From Anaerotignum sp. (GTDB lineage Bacteria > Bacillota > Clostridia > Lachnospirales > Anaerotignaceae): a DNA stretch of 64,000 bases. Location of the stretch: contig JAFWWO010000046.1 in assembly GCA_017523325.1 (NCBI GenBank), forward strand, positions 1-64,000, in the 5' to 3' direction. How positions within the stretch are numbered: position 1 is the stretch's first letter; every line of letters begins with the position of its first letter. Shown one piece after another: positions 17,169 through 26,261 of this stretch. A program made the position numbers and the translations under genes. Under the pieces are notes generated by a model. It saw only the letters and a list, made by a program, of their open reading frames with translations, made no database searches and was not told the origin of the DNA.

Positions 17169-19616
17169 TTATTTCACAAGACGGAAGGAGAAGCCATTTG
17201 TCTTCAGCCCAACGGAAACCTTTTCCCCCTCTTTGAAGTTCCCCTGCAAGTATTCCTCCGCAAAGGCATCCTCGATTTTAGATTGAATTGCCCTTCTCAA
17301 CGGCCTTGCACCATAGGCCTTATCATAGCCTTCCTCCGCAATTTTCTCCAAAGCCTTTTCTGTAAATGTGACGTCAATCTGCATATTTTCCTTCACTCGT
17401 TTTGCCACAACATCGGTCATGAGCTTCACGATTTCCAAAATATCCTCTTTTTCCAGAGGGTGGAACACAATAATATCATCAATACGGTTCAGAAATTCCG
17501 GTTTGAAAATATTCTTGACCTCATCCATCACGCTTTTTTTCATATATTCATAGCTTTGCTCCGTGGTTTCCATGCTGGTAAAGCCTAAGCGTTTCGGTGT
17601 AGCAATGCTTCTGGCGCCGGCATTGGAGGTCATGATAATGACTGTATTTTTGAAGTCTACCTTTCGGCCCTGCCCATCGGTAATATGCCCATCGTCCAGC
17701 ACCTGCAGCAGGACATTGAATACCTCCGGAGAAGCCTTCTCGATCTCATCGAACAAAATCACCGAATAGGGATTCCGCCGCACCTTTTCGCTAAGCTGGC
17801 CGCCTTCTTCGTAACCTACATAGCCCGGAGGAGAACCGACCATACGGGATACACTATGCTTTTCCATATATTCGGACATATCAATCCGAATCATGGCATT
17901 TTCATCGCCAAACAACGCCTCTGCCAAGGCTTTGGAAAGCTCCGTTTTCCCTACGCCCGTAGGCCCAAGGAACAGGAAGGAGCCAATGGGCCGATTGGGG
18001 TCTTTCAGTCCCACACGCCCACGGCGAATGGCCTTCGCCACTGCCTTGACAGCCTCTTGTTGACCCACAACCCGCTGATGGAGCGTATCCTCCAAGCGAA
18101 GCAGACGTTGGCTTTCTTCCTCCCGCAGGCTTTGTACGGGAATCCCCGTCCAACGGGAAACGACCTCCGCCACATCTTCTTTGGTCACGACCTGTTCCGC
18201 TCCGCCGTTGGAGGTTTCCCAAGCCTTTTTTGCTTCTTTCAAGCTTTCCCGCAAAGCGTCCTGCTGTTTTTTAATGGCGGCGGCTTTTTCAAATTCTTCT
18301 GTTTTAATAGACTCTTCTTTTTCTTTCTCCATTTCCGCCAGTTTTTTCTCCAAATCCTTTACCCCGACAGGGGCTGTGAACGCCCGCAGACGCATACGAG
18401 ACGCCGCTTCGTCAATCAAGTCAATGGCTTTATCCGGCAGGAAACGGTCCGCCACATATCTGGAGGAAAGCCTTACGGCAGCCTCCATGGCCTCATCGGA
18501 AATGGTCACCTTATGGTGTACTTCATACTTATCCTTCAGTGCCAAAAGCATCTGAATCGCCGTTTTTTCATCGGGTTCCTCCACCCGCACCGGCTGGAAT
18601 CGCCGCTCAAAAGCTGCATCTTTTTCGATATGCTTTCGGTATTCCTCCAGTGTAGTTGCACCAATTAACTGAATTTCCCCTCTCGCCAGAGAAGGCTTCA
18701 AAATATTGGAGGCATCAATGGCACCCTCTGCCGCTCCGGCACCGATAATGGTATGGATTTCATCTACAAACAGAATAATATTCCCATCTGCCCGCACCTC
18801 ATCCAGTGCTTTTTTCATGCGTTCCTCAAACTCCCCACGGTATTTGGAACCGGCTACCATAGCAGAAAGGTCGAGGCTGACGATTTTTTTGTTTTTCAGC
18901 GTATCGGGAATATTGCCTTCCGCAATTTTTTGTGCCAATCCCTCTACAATGGCAGTTTTGCCTACACCGGGATCCCCCACCAGACAAGGGTTGTTTTTCG
19001 TTCTGCGGCTCAATATCTGAATAATTCGCTCGATTTCATTATCCCTGCCCACGATAGGATCAAATTTATTTTTTCGTGCCATATCCGTCAGGTTACGGCT
19101 AAATTTATCCAAAGTTTCTGTGGCACTTTTTTCTTCACTTTCTCCCTGCATATTCATACCCATGGCTCCCGCCGGCTGGGATTCGCTTTCCCCCAGCATC
19201 AGCAGGATTTCCTCATAGAGCCGTTGCAGGTTTACCCCAAGGCTTACCATGATTTTTACGGCAATGGTATCGCTTTCCCGAATCAGGGCAATGAGGATAT
19301 GCTCCGTTCCCACATAGCCTGTTCCCATGCGGAATGCCTCCTGCACGCTAAATTCTACCACTCTTTTGGCCCGTGGCGTAAAATCCGCAGGGATATAAAA
19401 GGCATTGACTCCTCGATTCATGGAAGCAATTTTTTCCATCACCTGATGATAGGTAATATTCTGCCCCTCCAGTGCCTTTGCCGCAACACTATCCTGCACC
19501 AATGTTAGCCCCAGCAGAATATGCTCTGTGCCGACGTATTTATTGCCCAGTTTGACTGCTGCCTCCTGGGCTCTTGTAAAAACATCTTGCGCTTTTTGCG
19601 TAAATTTTCCTTGCAT
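17169..19616 (-). CDS. clpC: ATP-dependent Clp protease ATPase ClpC
   Basis: An AAA+ unfoldase that feeds proteins to ClpP, central to stress response and development. The 815 residues hold a double Clp-N repeat (1-145), the first AAA domain with Walker A GDPGVGKT (about 214), a UVR/M-domain coiled coil (about 420-465, typical of ClpC rather than ClpB or ClpA) and the second AAA domain with GPTGVGKT (about 550). In Bacillus clpC sits in a ctsR-mcsA-mcsB-clpC operon. Here none of these partners is next to it, and I found no CtsR heptad operator upstream. Downstream termination is not obvious. Confidence 0.97.
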   Translation of the reverse strand: MQGKFTQKAQDVFTRAQEAAVKLGNKYVGTEHILLGLTLVQDSVAAKALEGQNITYHQVMEKIASMNRGVNAFYIPADFTPRAKRVVEFSVQEAFRMGTGYVGTEHILIALIRESDTIAVKIMVSLGVNLQRLYEEILLMLGESESQPAGAMGMNMQGESEEKSATETLDKFSRNLTDMARKNKFDPIVGRDNEIERIIQILSRRTKNNPCLVGDPGVGKTAIVEGLAQKIAEGNIPDTLKNKKIVSLDLSAMVAGSKYRGEFEERMKKALDEVRADGNIILFVDEIHTIIGAGAAEGAIDASNILKPSLARGEIQLIGATTLEEYRKHIEKDAAFERRFQPVRVEEPDEKTAIQMLLALKDKYEVHHKVTISDEAMEAAVRLSSRYVADRFLPDKAIDLIDEAASRMRLRAFTAPVGVKDLEKKLAEMEKEKEESIKTEEFEKAAAIKKQQDALRESLKEAKKAWETSNGGAEQVVTKEDVAEVVSRWTGIPVQSLREEESQRLLRLEDTLHQRVVGQQEAVKAVAKAIRRGRVGLKDPNRPIGSFLFLGPTGVGKTELSKALAEALFGDENAMIRIDMSEYMEKHSVSRMVGSPPGYVGYEEGGQLSEKVRRNPYSVILFDEIEKASPEVFNVLLQVLDDGHITDGQGRKVDFKNTVIIMTSNAGARSIATPKRLGFTSMETTEQSYEYMKKSVMDEVKNIFKPEFLNRIDDIIVFHPLEKEDILEIVKLMTDVVAKRVKENMQIDVTFTEKALEKIAEEGYDKAYGARPLRRAIQSKIEDAFAEEYLQGNFKEGEKVSVGLKTNGFSFRLVK

Positions 19617-19680
19617 TTATCTCACCTTCCTTAGGTTGATTTGTTAGCCATTCAGCGTTGTGACTGCTAATTTCTTTTTG

Positions 19681-19712
19681 AAAATAAAAGGACTTTTCGT
19701 CCTCTTATTTTT
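19681..19712 (-). terminator. Terminator between the pseudouridine synthase and clpC
   Basis: An A/T-rich hairpin with a GGAC/GTCC core and one mismatch, with T-runs on the minus side. It separates the amylase-pseudouridine synthase unit from clpC. Confidence 0.6.
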
Positions 19713-19773
19713 CACGGAATCTATTCATCTATTCTATTATAATACACTTGCACGAAAAATGCAAAGACAGATT

Positions 19774-20451
19774 TTATAAATTTCCGATTTCTTCCAAAAA
19801 GAGGGAGAAGGGCTCCTTCTCGGGCAAGGCAGAAAAGGCAAATCCCTCCTTTGTTTCCGGGTGGATACCGGAAAGGCAGTAGGACCACAGAGCAATTTCT
19901 GTCCGACCCTTTTTGCGAAAAGACGGGTGATATTTTTTATCCCCCCAAATGGGTACGCCGGCATGGCTGGTCTGCACACGGATTTGATGATGACGTCCTG
20001 TAAAAAGGGTAATTTTTGCTAAAGTCAAGCAGCCATATTCCGTTTCCCGCTCTCCCAGCCTTGCATATTGCAAAATAGCCTTTTTGCTCCCTTTCGCTCC
20101 TTCGGGCACAACTTCCGAAAGGTTCGTGCGGGTATTTTTCCGCAAGAAATCCTTCAGAATCCCCTTTTCTTGAGGCAATTTTCCGCAAAGAACAGTCAGA
20201 TACATCTTTTTTAACTGCCCCTCCTGCAACTCTTTGGATAGAAATGCTTCTGCTTTTTTTGTTTTTGCAAAAATCATGACGCCGCCCACCGGTCTATCCA
20301 GCCGATGCACCAACCCAAGAGGCTGATGGCAGCAATTCTCCAATGCCGAAAGCAGATCTGCATCTCCTGTTTTATCCGGCTGAACCGGTATTCCCTGCGG
20401 CTTCACCGCCACAAGAATATGCTTATCTTCAAACAATATATTACAATCCAT
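19774..20451 (-). CDS. RluA-family pseudouridine synthase
   Basis: A 225-residue RNA pseudouridine synthase, the compact catalytic form without an S4 domain. It has the catalytic motif HRLDRPVGG, whose Asp is the nucleophile, and GRHHQIRVQ further on. Proteins this short resemble the TruC/RluA group that modifies tRNA or 23S rRNA; the target cannot be read from sequence. The ATG lies inside the 3' end of the upstream amylase gene (11-bp overlap), so translation is probably coupled. A functional link between the two is not evident. Confidence 0.9.
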   Translation of the reverse strand: MDCNILFEDKHILVAVKPQGIPVQPDKTGDADLLSALENCCHQPLGLVHRLDRPVGGVMIFAKTKKAEAFLSKELQEGQLKKMYLTVLCGKLPQEKGILKDFLRKNTRTNLSEVVPEGAKGSKKAILQYARLGERETEYGCLTLAKITLFTGRHHQIRVQTSHAGVPIWGDKKYHPSFRKKGRTEIALWSYCLSGIHPETKEGFAFSALPEKEPFSLFLEEIGNL

Positions 20452-22498
20452 GTGACACTTCCTTCAAAATCATACCGCTTTTGGGCGGCAGCAACAACTC
20501 TATCTGCCCGCTTTTGACAGGATAATGCACGGGGGCGTCCATAAAACCTTCCCGTCCTGTCGTCAGGAGATTTTCCATATCCCCTTCCGTATGAACCCCT
20601 ATTTGCCATAGGGGAATCTGCACCTGCACCTGTTCCTCCGTATTATTCAATACAACAAGAATACGGTCATTTTCATCAAATCTTCCGTAAGCCAGCACGC
20701 CATAGGTCCCATATAGCTGTTTTAGGGAACCATGCCGCAGCACCTTATATTTTTTTCGCAGAGAAATCGCCTTTTTATGAAATAGAATCAAATCATGATT
20801 CTCTTTTCCCCATGGATAGGTGCGGCGGTTATCGGGATCCGTCCAGCCCACAACACCGGCCTCATCACCATAATAAACAGTAGGCGAGCCAATCCATGTC
20901 ATTTGCAGAAGAACAGCTTCCCGCATGACCGCCAAATCAATGCCTTCCCCTGCCGCCTGAGACCCTTCGGAATACAATCGCCCCGTTTTGCCGTTGGTTC
21001 TGGTTAAAAAACGGGAGTGGTCATGGTTGCTAAGCTCATTCATGGCTGTAAAAAGCGCCTGGACAGGCAAGCGACCCATGTGATAACCCATTGCGCCCCA
21101 AAAGGCCTCGGCATTATTATATAAATCGTCCCTACGCTCTGTACTATGCTTAGAAACGCCTGTCAGAAACCATGTGACAGGCTCCATAAAGGCATCATAA
21201 TTCATTACGCTATCCCACTGATCGCCCTCCAACCAAGAAGAAGCATCGCCGTAATGTTCCGCCAAAAGAAATTTATCTTTAGAAATGCCTTTTACAGCAC
21301 TGCGAAATTCCGCCCAAAAATGATGGTTAAAATCGGCTGTTTTTCCCAAATCCGCCGCCACATCTAACCGCCAGCCATCGGCCTGATAAGGCGGAGAAAG
21401 CCATTTCTTCCCGATAGACAGTATTTCCTCCCTCAGGGAGGAACAGCCTTCTATATTCAGCTTCGGGTGGTTTTGGTAATCCCACCAGCCCTCATAGTTA
21501 CCGTCCATTTTCCAATAAAAATAATTCCGATACGGGCTATCCGGATGGAGATAGGCGCCCTTCTCCTGATTCCGATAAATCCTTTCCCGATCCAGCCATT
21601 TATGGAATGCGCCGCAATGGTTAAACACACCGTCCAGCAGCACACGAATTCCCCTTTGATGGGCCTCTTCTGCCAATTTTGCAAAAAGGGCATCGGAAGC
21701 CGCCAGATTTTCGGCATCTGTGGTTCTGGTCTGATAAAGAGAGGCAGAAACATTCCATTGACCCTCCTCCAGAACAGTTCCCGTATCCGTAACAATTTTC
21801 CCAAGATGGGGGTCAATATGGTCATAATCCTGCACATCATATTTATGATTGCTGGGAGAAACGAAAATCGGGTTCAAATACAGCACTTCTACGCCCAAAT
21901 CCTTCAGATAATCCAGTTTATTCAAAATGCCCTGCAAATCTCCGCCGTAAAAACGGCAAAAATCCCCTTCTTCAGGCAGTCTATCCCAATCCTCTACCCG
22001 CTCTACCATGCGAGCCAGGTAGGTATATTCATTGGTTTTGACATCATTTGCGGAATCCCCATTACAAAAACGGTCCGGCAAAATTTGATACATTACCGCA
22101 CCCTTTGCCCAGTCCGGCGTTTGATAATCCCGCAGGATTTCAAACCAGCCATCGTCCTGATATTGGTGGAAATAACCGAACTTTGTGTAATAGCCGTACT
22201 GCTCGCCGTATTGCAGGCGGAAGTGATACCGTATTTTTTTCTCCGTCGTGGGAAGGAGTACTTTATAATAGGAAAACAATCCGTCCTGCTCCCTTTCCTC
22301 CATCAGGTATTCCCGCTCCTGTGTGCATAAAAAAACAGCCGTAAAGGTTCCTTTTCCTACACGGATGGCCACTTCCACCTGTTCCGTATGCAGTGGTTCC
22401 ATGGGGGAGCGAAATTGCTTCGTTTCATCGCTGAATACCGCCTGCTCACGAAAGGTATCTAAATCCATATGTAAGTAGGACTCCATATTTTCCGGCAT
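20441..22498 (-). CDS. GH13 alpha-amylase family hydrolase (neopullulanase-like)
   Basis: A 685-residue glycoside hydrolase of family 13 without a signal peptide, so intracellular. An N-terminal beta domain (about 1-125) precedes the (beta/alpha)8 barrel, the layout of cyclomaltodextrinase, neopullulanase and maltogenic amylase. Barrel motifs are visible: DGVFNHCG, WRLDVA (nucleophile Asp near 378), LLAEHYGD (acid/base Glu near 413) and SNHDHSR (third Asp near 492). It would degrade imported maltodextrins. The start at 22498 has AGGTGG upstream. A more distal in-frame ATG at 22552 is excluded because it falls within the promoter. Confidence 0.93.
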   Translation of the reverse strand: MPENMESYLHMDLDTFREQAVFSDETKQFRSPMEPLHTEQVEVAIRVGKGTFTAVFLCTQEREYLMEEREQDGLFSYYKVLLPTTEKKIRYHFRLQYGEQYGYYTKFGYFHQYQDDGWFEILRDYQTPDWAKGAVMYQILPDRFCNGDSANDVKTNEYTYLARMVERVEDWDRLPEEGDFCRFYGGDLQGILNKLDYLKDLGVEVLYLNPIFVSPSNHKYDVQDYDHIDPHLGKIVTDTGTVLEEGQWNVSASLYQTRTTDAENLAASDALFAKLAEEAHQRGIRVLLDGVFNHCGAFHKWLDRERIYRNQEKGAYLHPDSPYRNYFYWKMDGNYEGWWDYQNHPKLNIEGCSSLREEILSIGKKWLSPPYQADGWRLDVAADLGKTADFNHHFWAEFRSAVKGISKDKFLLAEHYGDASSWLEGDQWDSVMNYDAFMEPVTWFLTGVSKHSTERRDDLYNNAEAFWGAMGYHMGRLPVQALFTAMNELSNHDHSRFLTRTNGKTGRLYSEGSQAAGEGIDLAVMREAVLLQMTWIGSPTVYYGDEAGVVGWTDPDNRRTYPWGKENHDLILFHKKAISLRKKYKVLRHGSLKQLYGTYGVLAYGRFDENDRILVVLNNTEEQVQVQIPLWQIGVHTEGDMENLLTTGREGFMDAPVHYPVKSGQIELLLPPKSGMILKEVSHGL

Positions 22499-22529
22499 AT
22501 TTTCCCACCACCTTTGATATGATTCTCTT

Positions 22530-22559
22530 ATTATATGCACAGTCTTCCCCATCTGTCAA
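22530..22559 (-). promoter_or_regulatory. Sigma-A promoter of the amylase gene
   Basis: TTGACA (22554-22559), an 18-nt spacer and TATAAT (22530-22535): both boxes are perfect matches. The position excludes the ATG at 22552 as the translation start. Confidence 0.8.
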
Positions 22560-22581
22560 ACAACAGAACCTACATGATGCA

Positions 22582-22644
22582 ACAAACATACCTTGAGAAC
22601 GTCCGGTCAATTACTTGCTTTTGTTTTTTCTCAAGGCAGTTTGT
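22582..22644. repeat. Imperfect inverted repeat upstream of the amylase promoter
   Basis: ACAAAC-ATA-CCTTGAGAA (22582-22599) is complementary to TTCTCAAGG-CA-GTTTGT (22628-22644), giving 6 bp plus 9 bp with a small internal loop and a 28-nt loop. No T-run follows. It lies 23-85 nt upstream of the -35 box, so it may be an operator; it could also act as a weak terminator for the BofC-like gene. Confidence 0.4.
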
Positions 22645-22676
22645 CATTCTCTTTCGTTCCATGAAAATTCGTATCC

Positions 22677-23222
22677 TTAACTTCTATAATCCGCCAAAAC
22701 CTTTGCCAAATTCTCCTCTCCCGTCACCCGCAGGCCTTCCCGAATTTGCAGTATCTCTCCCTCCGGCAGAACAGAAAGCGGAATTTCCGTTCGCTCTCGC
22801 AGACGAATGGTTTTCTGTGCGTCTTCATAAAAAACTGCCAGATATCCACTGTCCTCACCGATAATATAGCTTTCGCTGCTCTTTCCTTCTATTTTGCATC
22901 GCAGCGTCACCTTTTCCGGAGAGAAATACACCAACTGCCAGCCCGTATAAACGCTTTGCAGCTGTTCCATATCCAACCCCTGCAAAAAATCCGGCGCCGG
23001 CTCTATTTGCTCCTTGGTAGCCTTATCCTCTGTATAAAAATACTGATAAATCATTTTGGTATTTGCATCAATTTTGGCTTCTTCCTTTATGACTTCCCTT
23101 GCCTGCGCCCGGGTCAGGTATTTTTCCGCCTCTTTATCCGCCAGATGCAAGGTATAACCATACCCCGCCGCCAATCCCAGCAGAAAAATGCTTACCGTTA
23201 CTATGGCCATGATTTTCCTCAT
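22677..23222 (-). CDS. BofC C-terminal domain-like protein
   Basis: A 181-residue protein with one N-terminal membrane segment or uncleaved signal (IMAIVTVSIFLLGLAAGYGY), so mostly outside the membrane. The last 65 residues (GEDSGYLAVFYED, then LPEGEILQIREGL and a closing LADYRS) resemble the C-terminal domain of BofC, a forespore protein that restrains SpoIVB in Bacillus. This similarity is from memory and should be treated as probable. The start at 23222 has AGAGGTGG upstream. A CATACTC sequence about 15 nt upstream resembles a sigma-E type -10, but the spacing to a GTATATT -35 candidate is not ideal. Confidence 0.7.
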   Translation of the reverse strand: MRKIMAIVTVSIFLLGLAAGYGYTLHLADKEAEKYLTRAQAREVIKEEAKIDANTKMIYQYFYTEDKATKEQIEPAPDFLQGLDMEQLQSVYTGWQLVYFSPEKVTLRCKIEGKSSESYIIGEDSGYLAVFYEDAQKTIRLRERTEIPLSVLPEGEILQIREGLRVTGEENLAKVLADYRS

Positions 23223-23270
23223 ACTACCACCTCTTAATTTGAGTATGGGCAAAGGAAACAGAAAATATAC

Positions 23271-23295
23271 AAAAAGGCCGTGCTTTTGCACAGCC
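23271..23295 (-). terminator. Terminator after pfp
   Basis: GGCTGTGC and GCACGGCC form an 8-bp stem (one wobble) with loop AAAA, followed by TTTTT on the minus strand, just past the pfp stop. Confidence 0.8.
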
Positions 23296-23306
23296 CATTT
23301 GCCAAA

Positions 23307-24530
23307 TCAATATAACCGCAAATGCACAGGAACCCCGTTATGATATGTACAGGGCAATTCCCCTTGAATCAGCGGCAGGAGGTAGTCTATCATTTCCTCC
23401 GTCACATCATTGCCGGCCTCATTGATCCATTCATCGGGAACTGTTTTGACCTGATTTGCGATTTTTGTAATATCCACAAAATCCACTTCAAAGCGATAAG
23501 GCTTTGTAGAGGTACGACGCAGTGCAACCATTTTTCCCGTACCGCCGGAAATGGCATAATCCGCCGCCGCCATGCCGATAAATCTGGCTTCATAAATATC
23601 CGCTGCAGATGCCACATGGGAGGCACAACGCTGCATGAGATTCAACTCCACGCTTCTTACTTTACAGCCGATTTCATGGCGTAGTATTTCCTCCAGATAA
23701 CGGGAGGCTCCTGCCAGTATTTTATGACCAAAGGCATCTGCCGCCCGATTTTGCAGGGCATCGGTCAGATAATCCCCTTCCTCATTTTTTAAGCCTTCGC
23801 TGACGGCAATGATAACGGCGTGTTTTTCCGCCATTTTCGCTCGCACGTCATCTAAAAATTGGTCTACGGAAAACGGCCGTTCACACAGATAAATCAAATC
23901 CGGTGCCGGATCGCCGTTTAATCTGCCTAAGGCGGAGGCCGCTGTCAGCCAGCCGGCATCCCGCCCCATAACCTCTACAATAGTAATGGCCGGCAGAGCA
24001 TATACATTGCAATCGCAGGCAATTTCGGAAAATGTGGTAGCAATATATTTCGCCGCAGAGCCAAAACCGGGACAATGATCCGTTTCCACCAAATCGTTAT
24101 CAATGGTTTTGGGTGCACCAATGATATGAATATCATCAATATGCTTCATACGGCAATATTCCGACAGCTTATAGACCGTATCCATGGAATCGTTCCCGCC
24201 GATATAGATGAAATATCCAATATTATATTGACGGAAAACCTCAATGATTTTATCGTATTCAAAGGTATTTTCCTCCCATGAGGACAGCTTCATACGGCAG
24301 GAGCCCAGTGCAGAGGACGGTGTCTGACAAAGCAGCTGCAATGTTTCAGGGTCAGACAATATATCGTTCAGCTCAATCAGCTTTCCCGATAATACCCCCA
24401 TAATGCCGTTTTTGGCACCATAAATACGGTCAATATTCTGATCCGCAAGTCCTTTTTCCACAACACCACAAAGAGTCGCATTGATGGCGGCGGAAGGTCC
24501 GCCGGACTGTGCAACCAATAAATTTTTCAT
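23307..24530 (-). CDS. pfp: Diphosphate-dependent 6-phosphofructokinase
   Basis: It phosphorylates fructose 6-phosphate, probably using pyrophosphate and reversibly. The 407-residue protein has an N-terminal AQSGGPSAAINA motif, GGNDS near residue 112 (the Asp in place of the Gly of ATP enzymes is the usual mark of PPi use) and PKTIDND (about 142). Its length and sequence suit the long clade of PFKs. The start at 24530 is preferred because the family begins just before the glycine loop. An in-frame ATG at 24581 with a GAGGAAG site is also possible and would add 17 residues. The purine permease lies directly upstream. Confidence 0.93.
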   Translation of the reverse strand: MKNLLVAQSGGPSAAINATLCGVVEKGLADQNIDRIYGAKNGIMGVLSGKLIELNDILSDPETLQLLCQTPSSALGSCRMKLSSWEENTFEYDKIIEVFRQYNIGYFIYIGGNDSMDTVYKLSEYCRMKHIDDIHIIGAPKTIDNDLVETDHCPGFGSAAKYIATTFSEIACDCNVYALPAITIVEVMGRDAGWLTAASALGRLNGDPAPDLIYLCERPFSVDQFLDDVRAKMAEKHAVIIAVSEGLKNEEGDYLTDALQNRAADAFGHKILAGASRYLEEILRHEIGCKVRSVELNLMQRCASHVASAADIYEARFIGMAAADYAISGGTGKMVALRRTSTKPYRFEVDFVDITKIANQVKTVPDEWINEAGNDVTEEMIDYLLPLIQGELPCTYHNGVPVHLRLY

Positions 24531-24605
24531 GTTATGCCGCCTTTCCGGTTCCCCAATAATACTCCCTTTGCGACTTTTCATTTTGACACTTCCTCTATCT
24601 TAACA

Positions 24606-25943
24606 TCAACCTAAAATCAACTTCAAGAAGAATAATATTGCAATAATAATGATAACCGGATTCAAATCCTTTGTCTTTTTGCTGAACAGTTTCAGCAGTA
24701 CATAAGAAATGACACCAAATACCAAACCTTCAGAAATACTATATGCCACAACCATCATCAAAATGGCGATGAATGCAGGGAATCCTTCCGTATAATCGCT
24801 AAAGTCGATTTCCGTAACGTTTTCCACCATAAACAAGCCCACCGTAATCAACGCAGGCGTAGTGGCAAAGGACGGAATGGTCGTGATAACGGGAGAGAAC
24901 AACAATGCAATCAGGAATAAAACGCCTGTTGTAAATGCCGTCATACCCGTTCTGCCGCCGTCTGTTACGCCGGAAGCGCTTTCTACAAATGTAGTTACAG
25001 TAGAGGTACCTAAGCAGGCACCCAAAGTGGTTGCCACAGCATCTGCAAAAAGCGCACCTTTGATACGGGGCAATTTGCCGTCTTTATCCAAGAAACCGGC
25101 TTTTGTGGAAACGCCGATGAGCGTGCCCAATGTATCAAACAAATCCACAAACAGGAACGCAAATACCACTACAATGAAATCTGAAATATTCATGCCCTTG
25201 AAAGACAGTTTGCCTGCAATGGGCAGTATACTGGGCGGTGCGGAAACGATGCCCATGGGAATCAGGGAATACGCCCCTGCATCAGGATTTACCTGATAAA
25301 TGCCTGTCAGCTGGCAAATAATGCCCAACAGCCATGTTGCCAAAATACCCAGTAAAAGCGCACCTTTCACTTTTCTGACAACCAAAATCAGTGTAATCAC
25401 CGTACCGATCAACGCCAAAGCTACGGGAACCGTTTTCACATCTCCCAATGCTACGCAAGTAGCAGGATCCCCCACAATGACCCCTGCATTTTGCAGACCG
25501 ATAAATGCGATGAACATACCGATACCTACGCTGGTGGCTTTTTTCATATTCGTGGGAATGGCATTAAAAATCGCTTCACGCACATTGACTGCGGAAAGAA
25601 GAATAAATATCAGACCTTCTACAAAAACTGCCGCCAATGCCGTTTCCCAGCCATAGCCGTACTGCAAAACCACGGTATAGGTAAAATACGCATTCAAGCC
25701 CATACCCGGTGCCAATGCAAAGGGATAATTTGCAAAAAACGCCATAAAGAATGTACCCAAGGCAGAGGCAATACAGGTGGCCGTCAGCAGTGCGCCAAAA
25801 TCCATACCCGTGGCGCTCATGATACTGGGATTGACCACCAGAATATACGCCATTGTCATAAATGTCGTCAATCCGGCGGTGATTTCCGTTTTCATGGTTG
25901 TGTTGTTTTCCTTTAGTTTGAAACACTTTTCAAAAAAACTCAA
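24606..25943 (-). CDS. Purine base permease, AzgA/NCS2 family
   Basis: A 445-residue membrane protein with about 12-14 hydrophobic segments, of the AzgA-like group (B. subtilis PbuG/PbuO) that imports hypoxanthine, guanine or adenine with protons. Visible family sequences are TAGLTTFMTMAYILVVNP near the N-terminus, GMGLNAYFTY, and FVDLFDTLGTLIGV in the second half. The likely start is a TTG at 25943 with AAGGAGGG six nt upstream; an ATG at 25967 overlaps that site. It is divergent from guaA and has its own promoter, consistent with a shared role in guanine nucleotide supply. I saw no purine riboswitch core in its leader. Confidence 0.92.
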   Translation of the reverse strand: MSFFEKCFKLKENNTTMKTEITAGLTTFMTMAYILVVNPSIMSATGMDFGALLTATCIASALGTFFMAFFANYPFALAPGMGLNAYFTYTVVLQYGYGWETALAAVFVEGLIFILLSAVNVREAIFNAIPTNMKKATSVGIGMFIAFIGLQNAGVIVGDPATCVALGDVKTVPVALALIGTVITLILVVRKVKGALLLGILATWLLGIICQLTGIYQVNPDAGAYSLIPMGIVSAPPSILPIAGKLSFKGMNISDFIVVVFAFLFVDLFDTLGTLIGVSTKAGFLDKDGKLPRIKGALFADAVATTLGACLGTSTVTTFVESASGVTDGGRTGMTAFTTGVLFLIALLFSPVITTIPSFATTPALITVGLFMVENVTEIDFSDYTEGFPAFIAILMMVVAYSISEGLVFGVISYVLLKLFSKKTKDLNPVIIIIAILFFLKLILG

Positions 25944-25991
25944 TAAAAACCCTCCTTCAATTTTCATCAATATTTTTACAAGACAATACCT

Positions 25992-26020
25992 AGTATAATC
26001 CTTCCCGACAAAAACTGCAA
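25992..26020 (-). promoter_or_regulatory. Sigma-A promoter of the purine permease
   Basis: TTGCAG (26015-26020), 17 nt, TATACT (25992-25997) on the minus strand. The leader to the TTG start is about 40 nt, too short for a purine riboswitch. Confidence 0.7.
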
Positions 26021-26147
26021 GGATTCCTTTTCGATTTTCATCCGGTTTTATAATCTTTCCCAAAAAACTCACTCTAAACAGGTTTCGCTTTTTTTGCCCC
26101 TGTCCCATTCATTTTATGCAAAAGAAAGCCTTTACCGACTTTTTCTC

Positions 26148-26176
26148 TTGTCAAGATTTGATGCCTATGCTAATAT
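26148..26176 (+). promoter_or_regulatory. Sigma-A promoter of guaA
   Basis: TTGTCA (26148-26153), 17 nt, TAATAT (26171-26176) on the plus strand. Predicted start near 26183, giving a leader of about 79 nt. Confidence 0.55.
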
Positions 26177-26195
26177 AAAAGCAATCAATAACCCT

Positions 26196-26221
26196 GCCGT
26201 CGGCATTTTCGGCGGCTTTTT
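26196..26221 (+). terminator. Terminator-like hairpin in the guaA leader
   Basis: GCCGTCG (26196-26202) pairs with CGGCGGC (26210-26216) with one G-T wobble and a 7-nt loop, followed by TTTTT. It is oriented for plus-strand transcription and lies between the guaA promoter and gene, starting about 13 nt after the predicted start site. No plus-strand gene upstream needs a terminator here, so control of guaA is the simplest reading. Confidence 0.55.
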
Positions 26222-26261
26222 GTCAATTCCGATGTATATCATTCTGAAATGGAGGCCAGTC

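Noticed and set aside
19617-19773. CtsR operator upstream of clpC
   Set aside because: No tandem heptad of the GGTCAAA type was found in the spacer.
26094-26261. 56-codon upstream extension of guaA
   Set aside because: It includes the promoter and leader hairpin; the ATG at 26262 has a proper ribosome site and matches the family start.
25944-26261. Purine riboswitch between the permease and guaA
   Set aside because: Both leaders are too short and the conserved purine aptamer core is absent on both strands.
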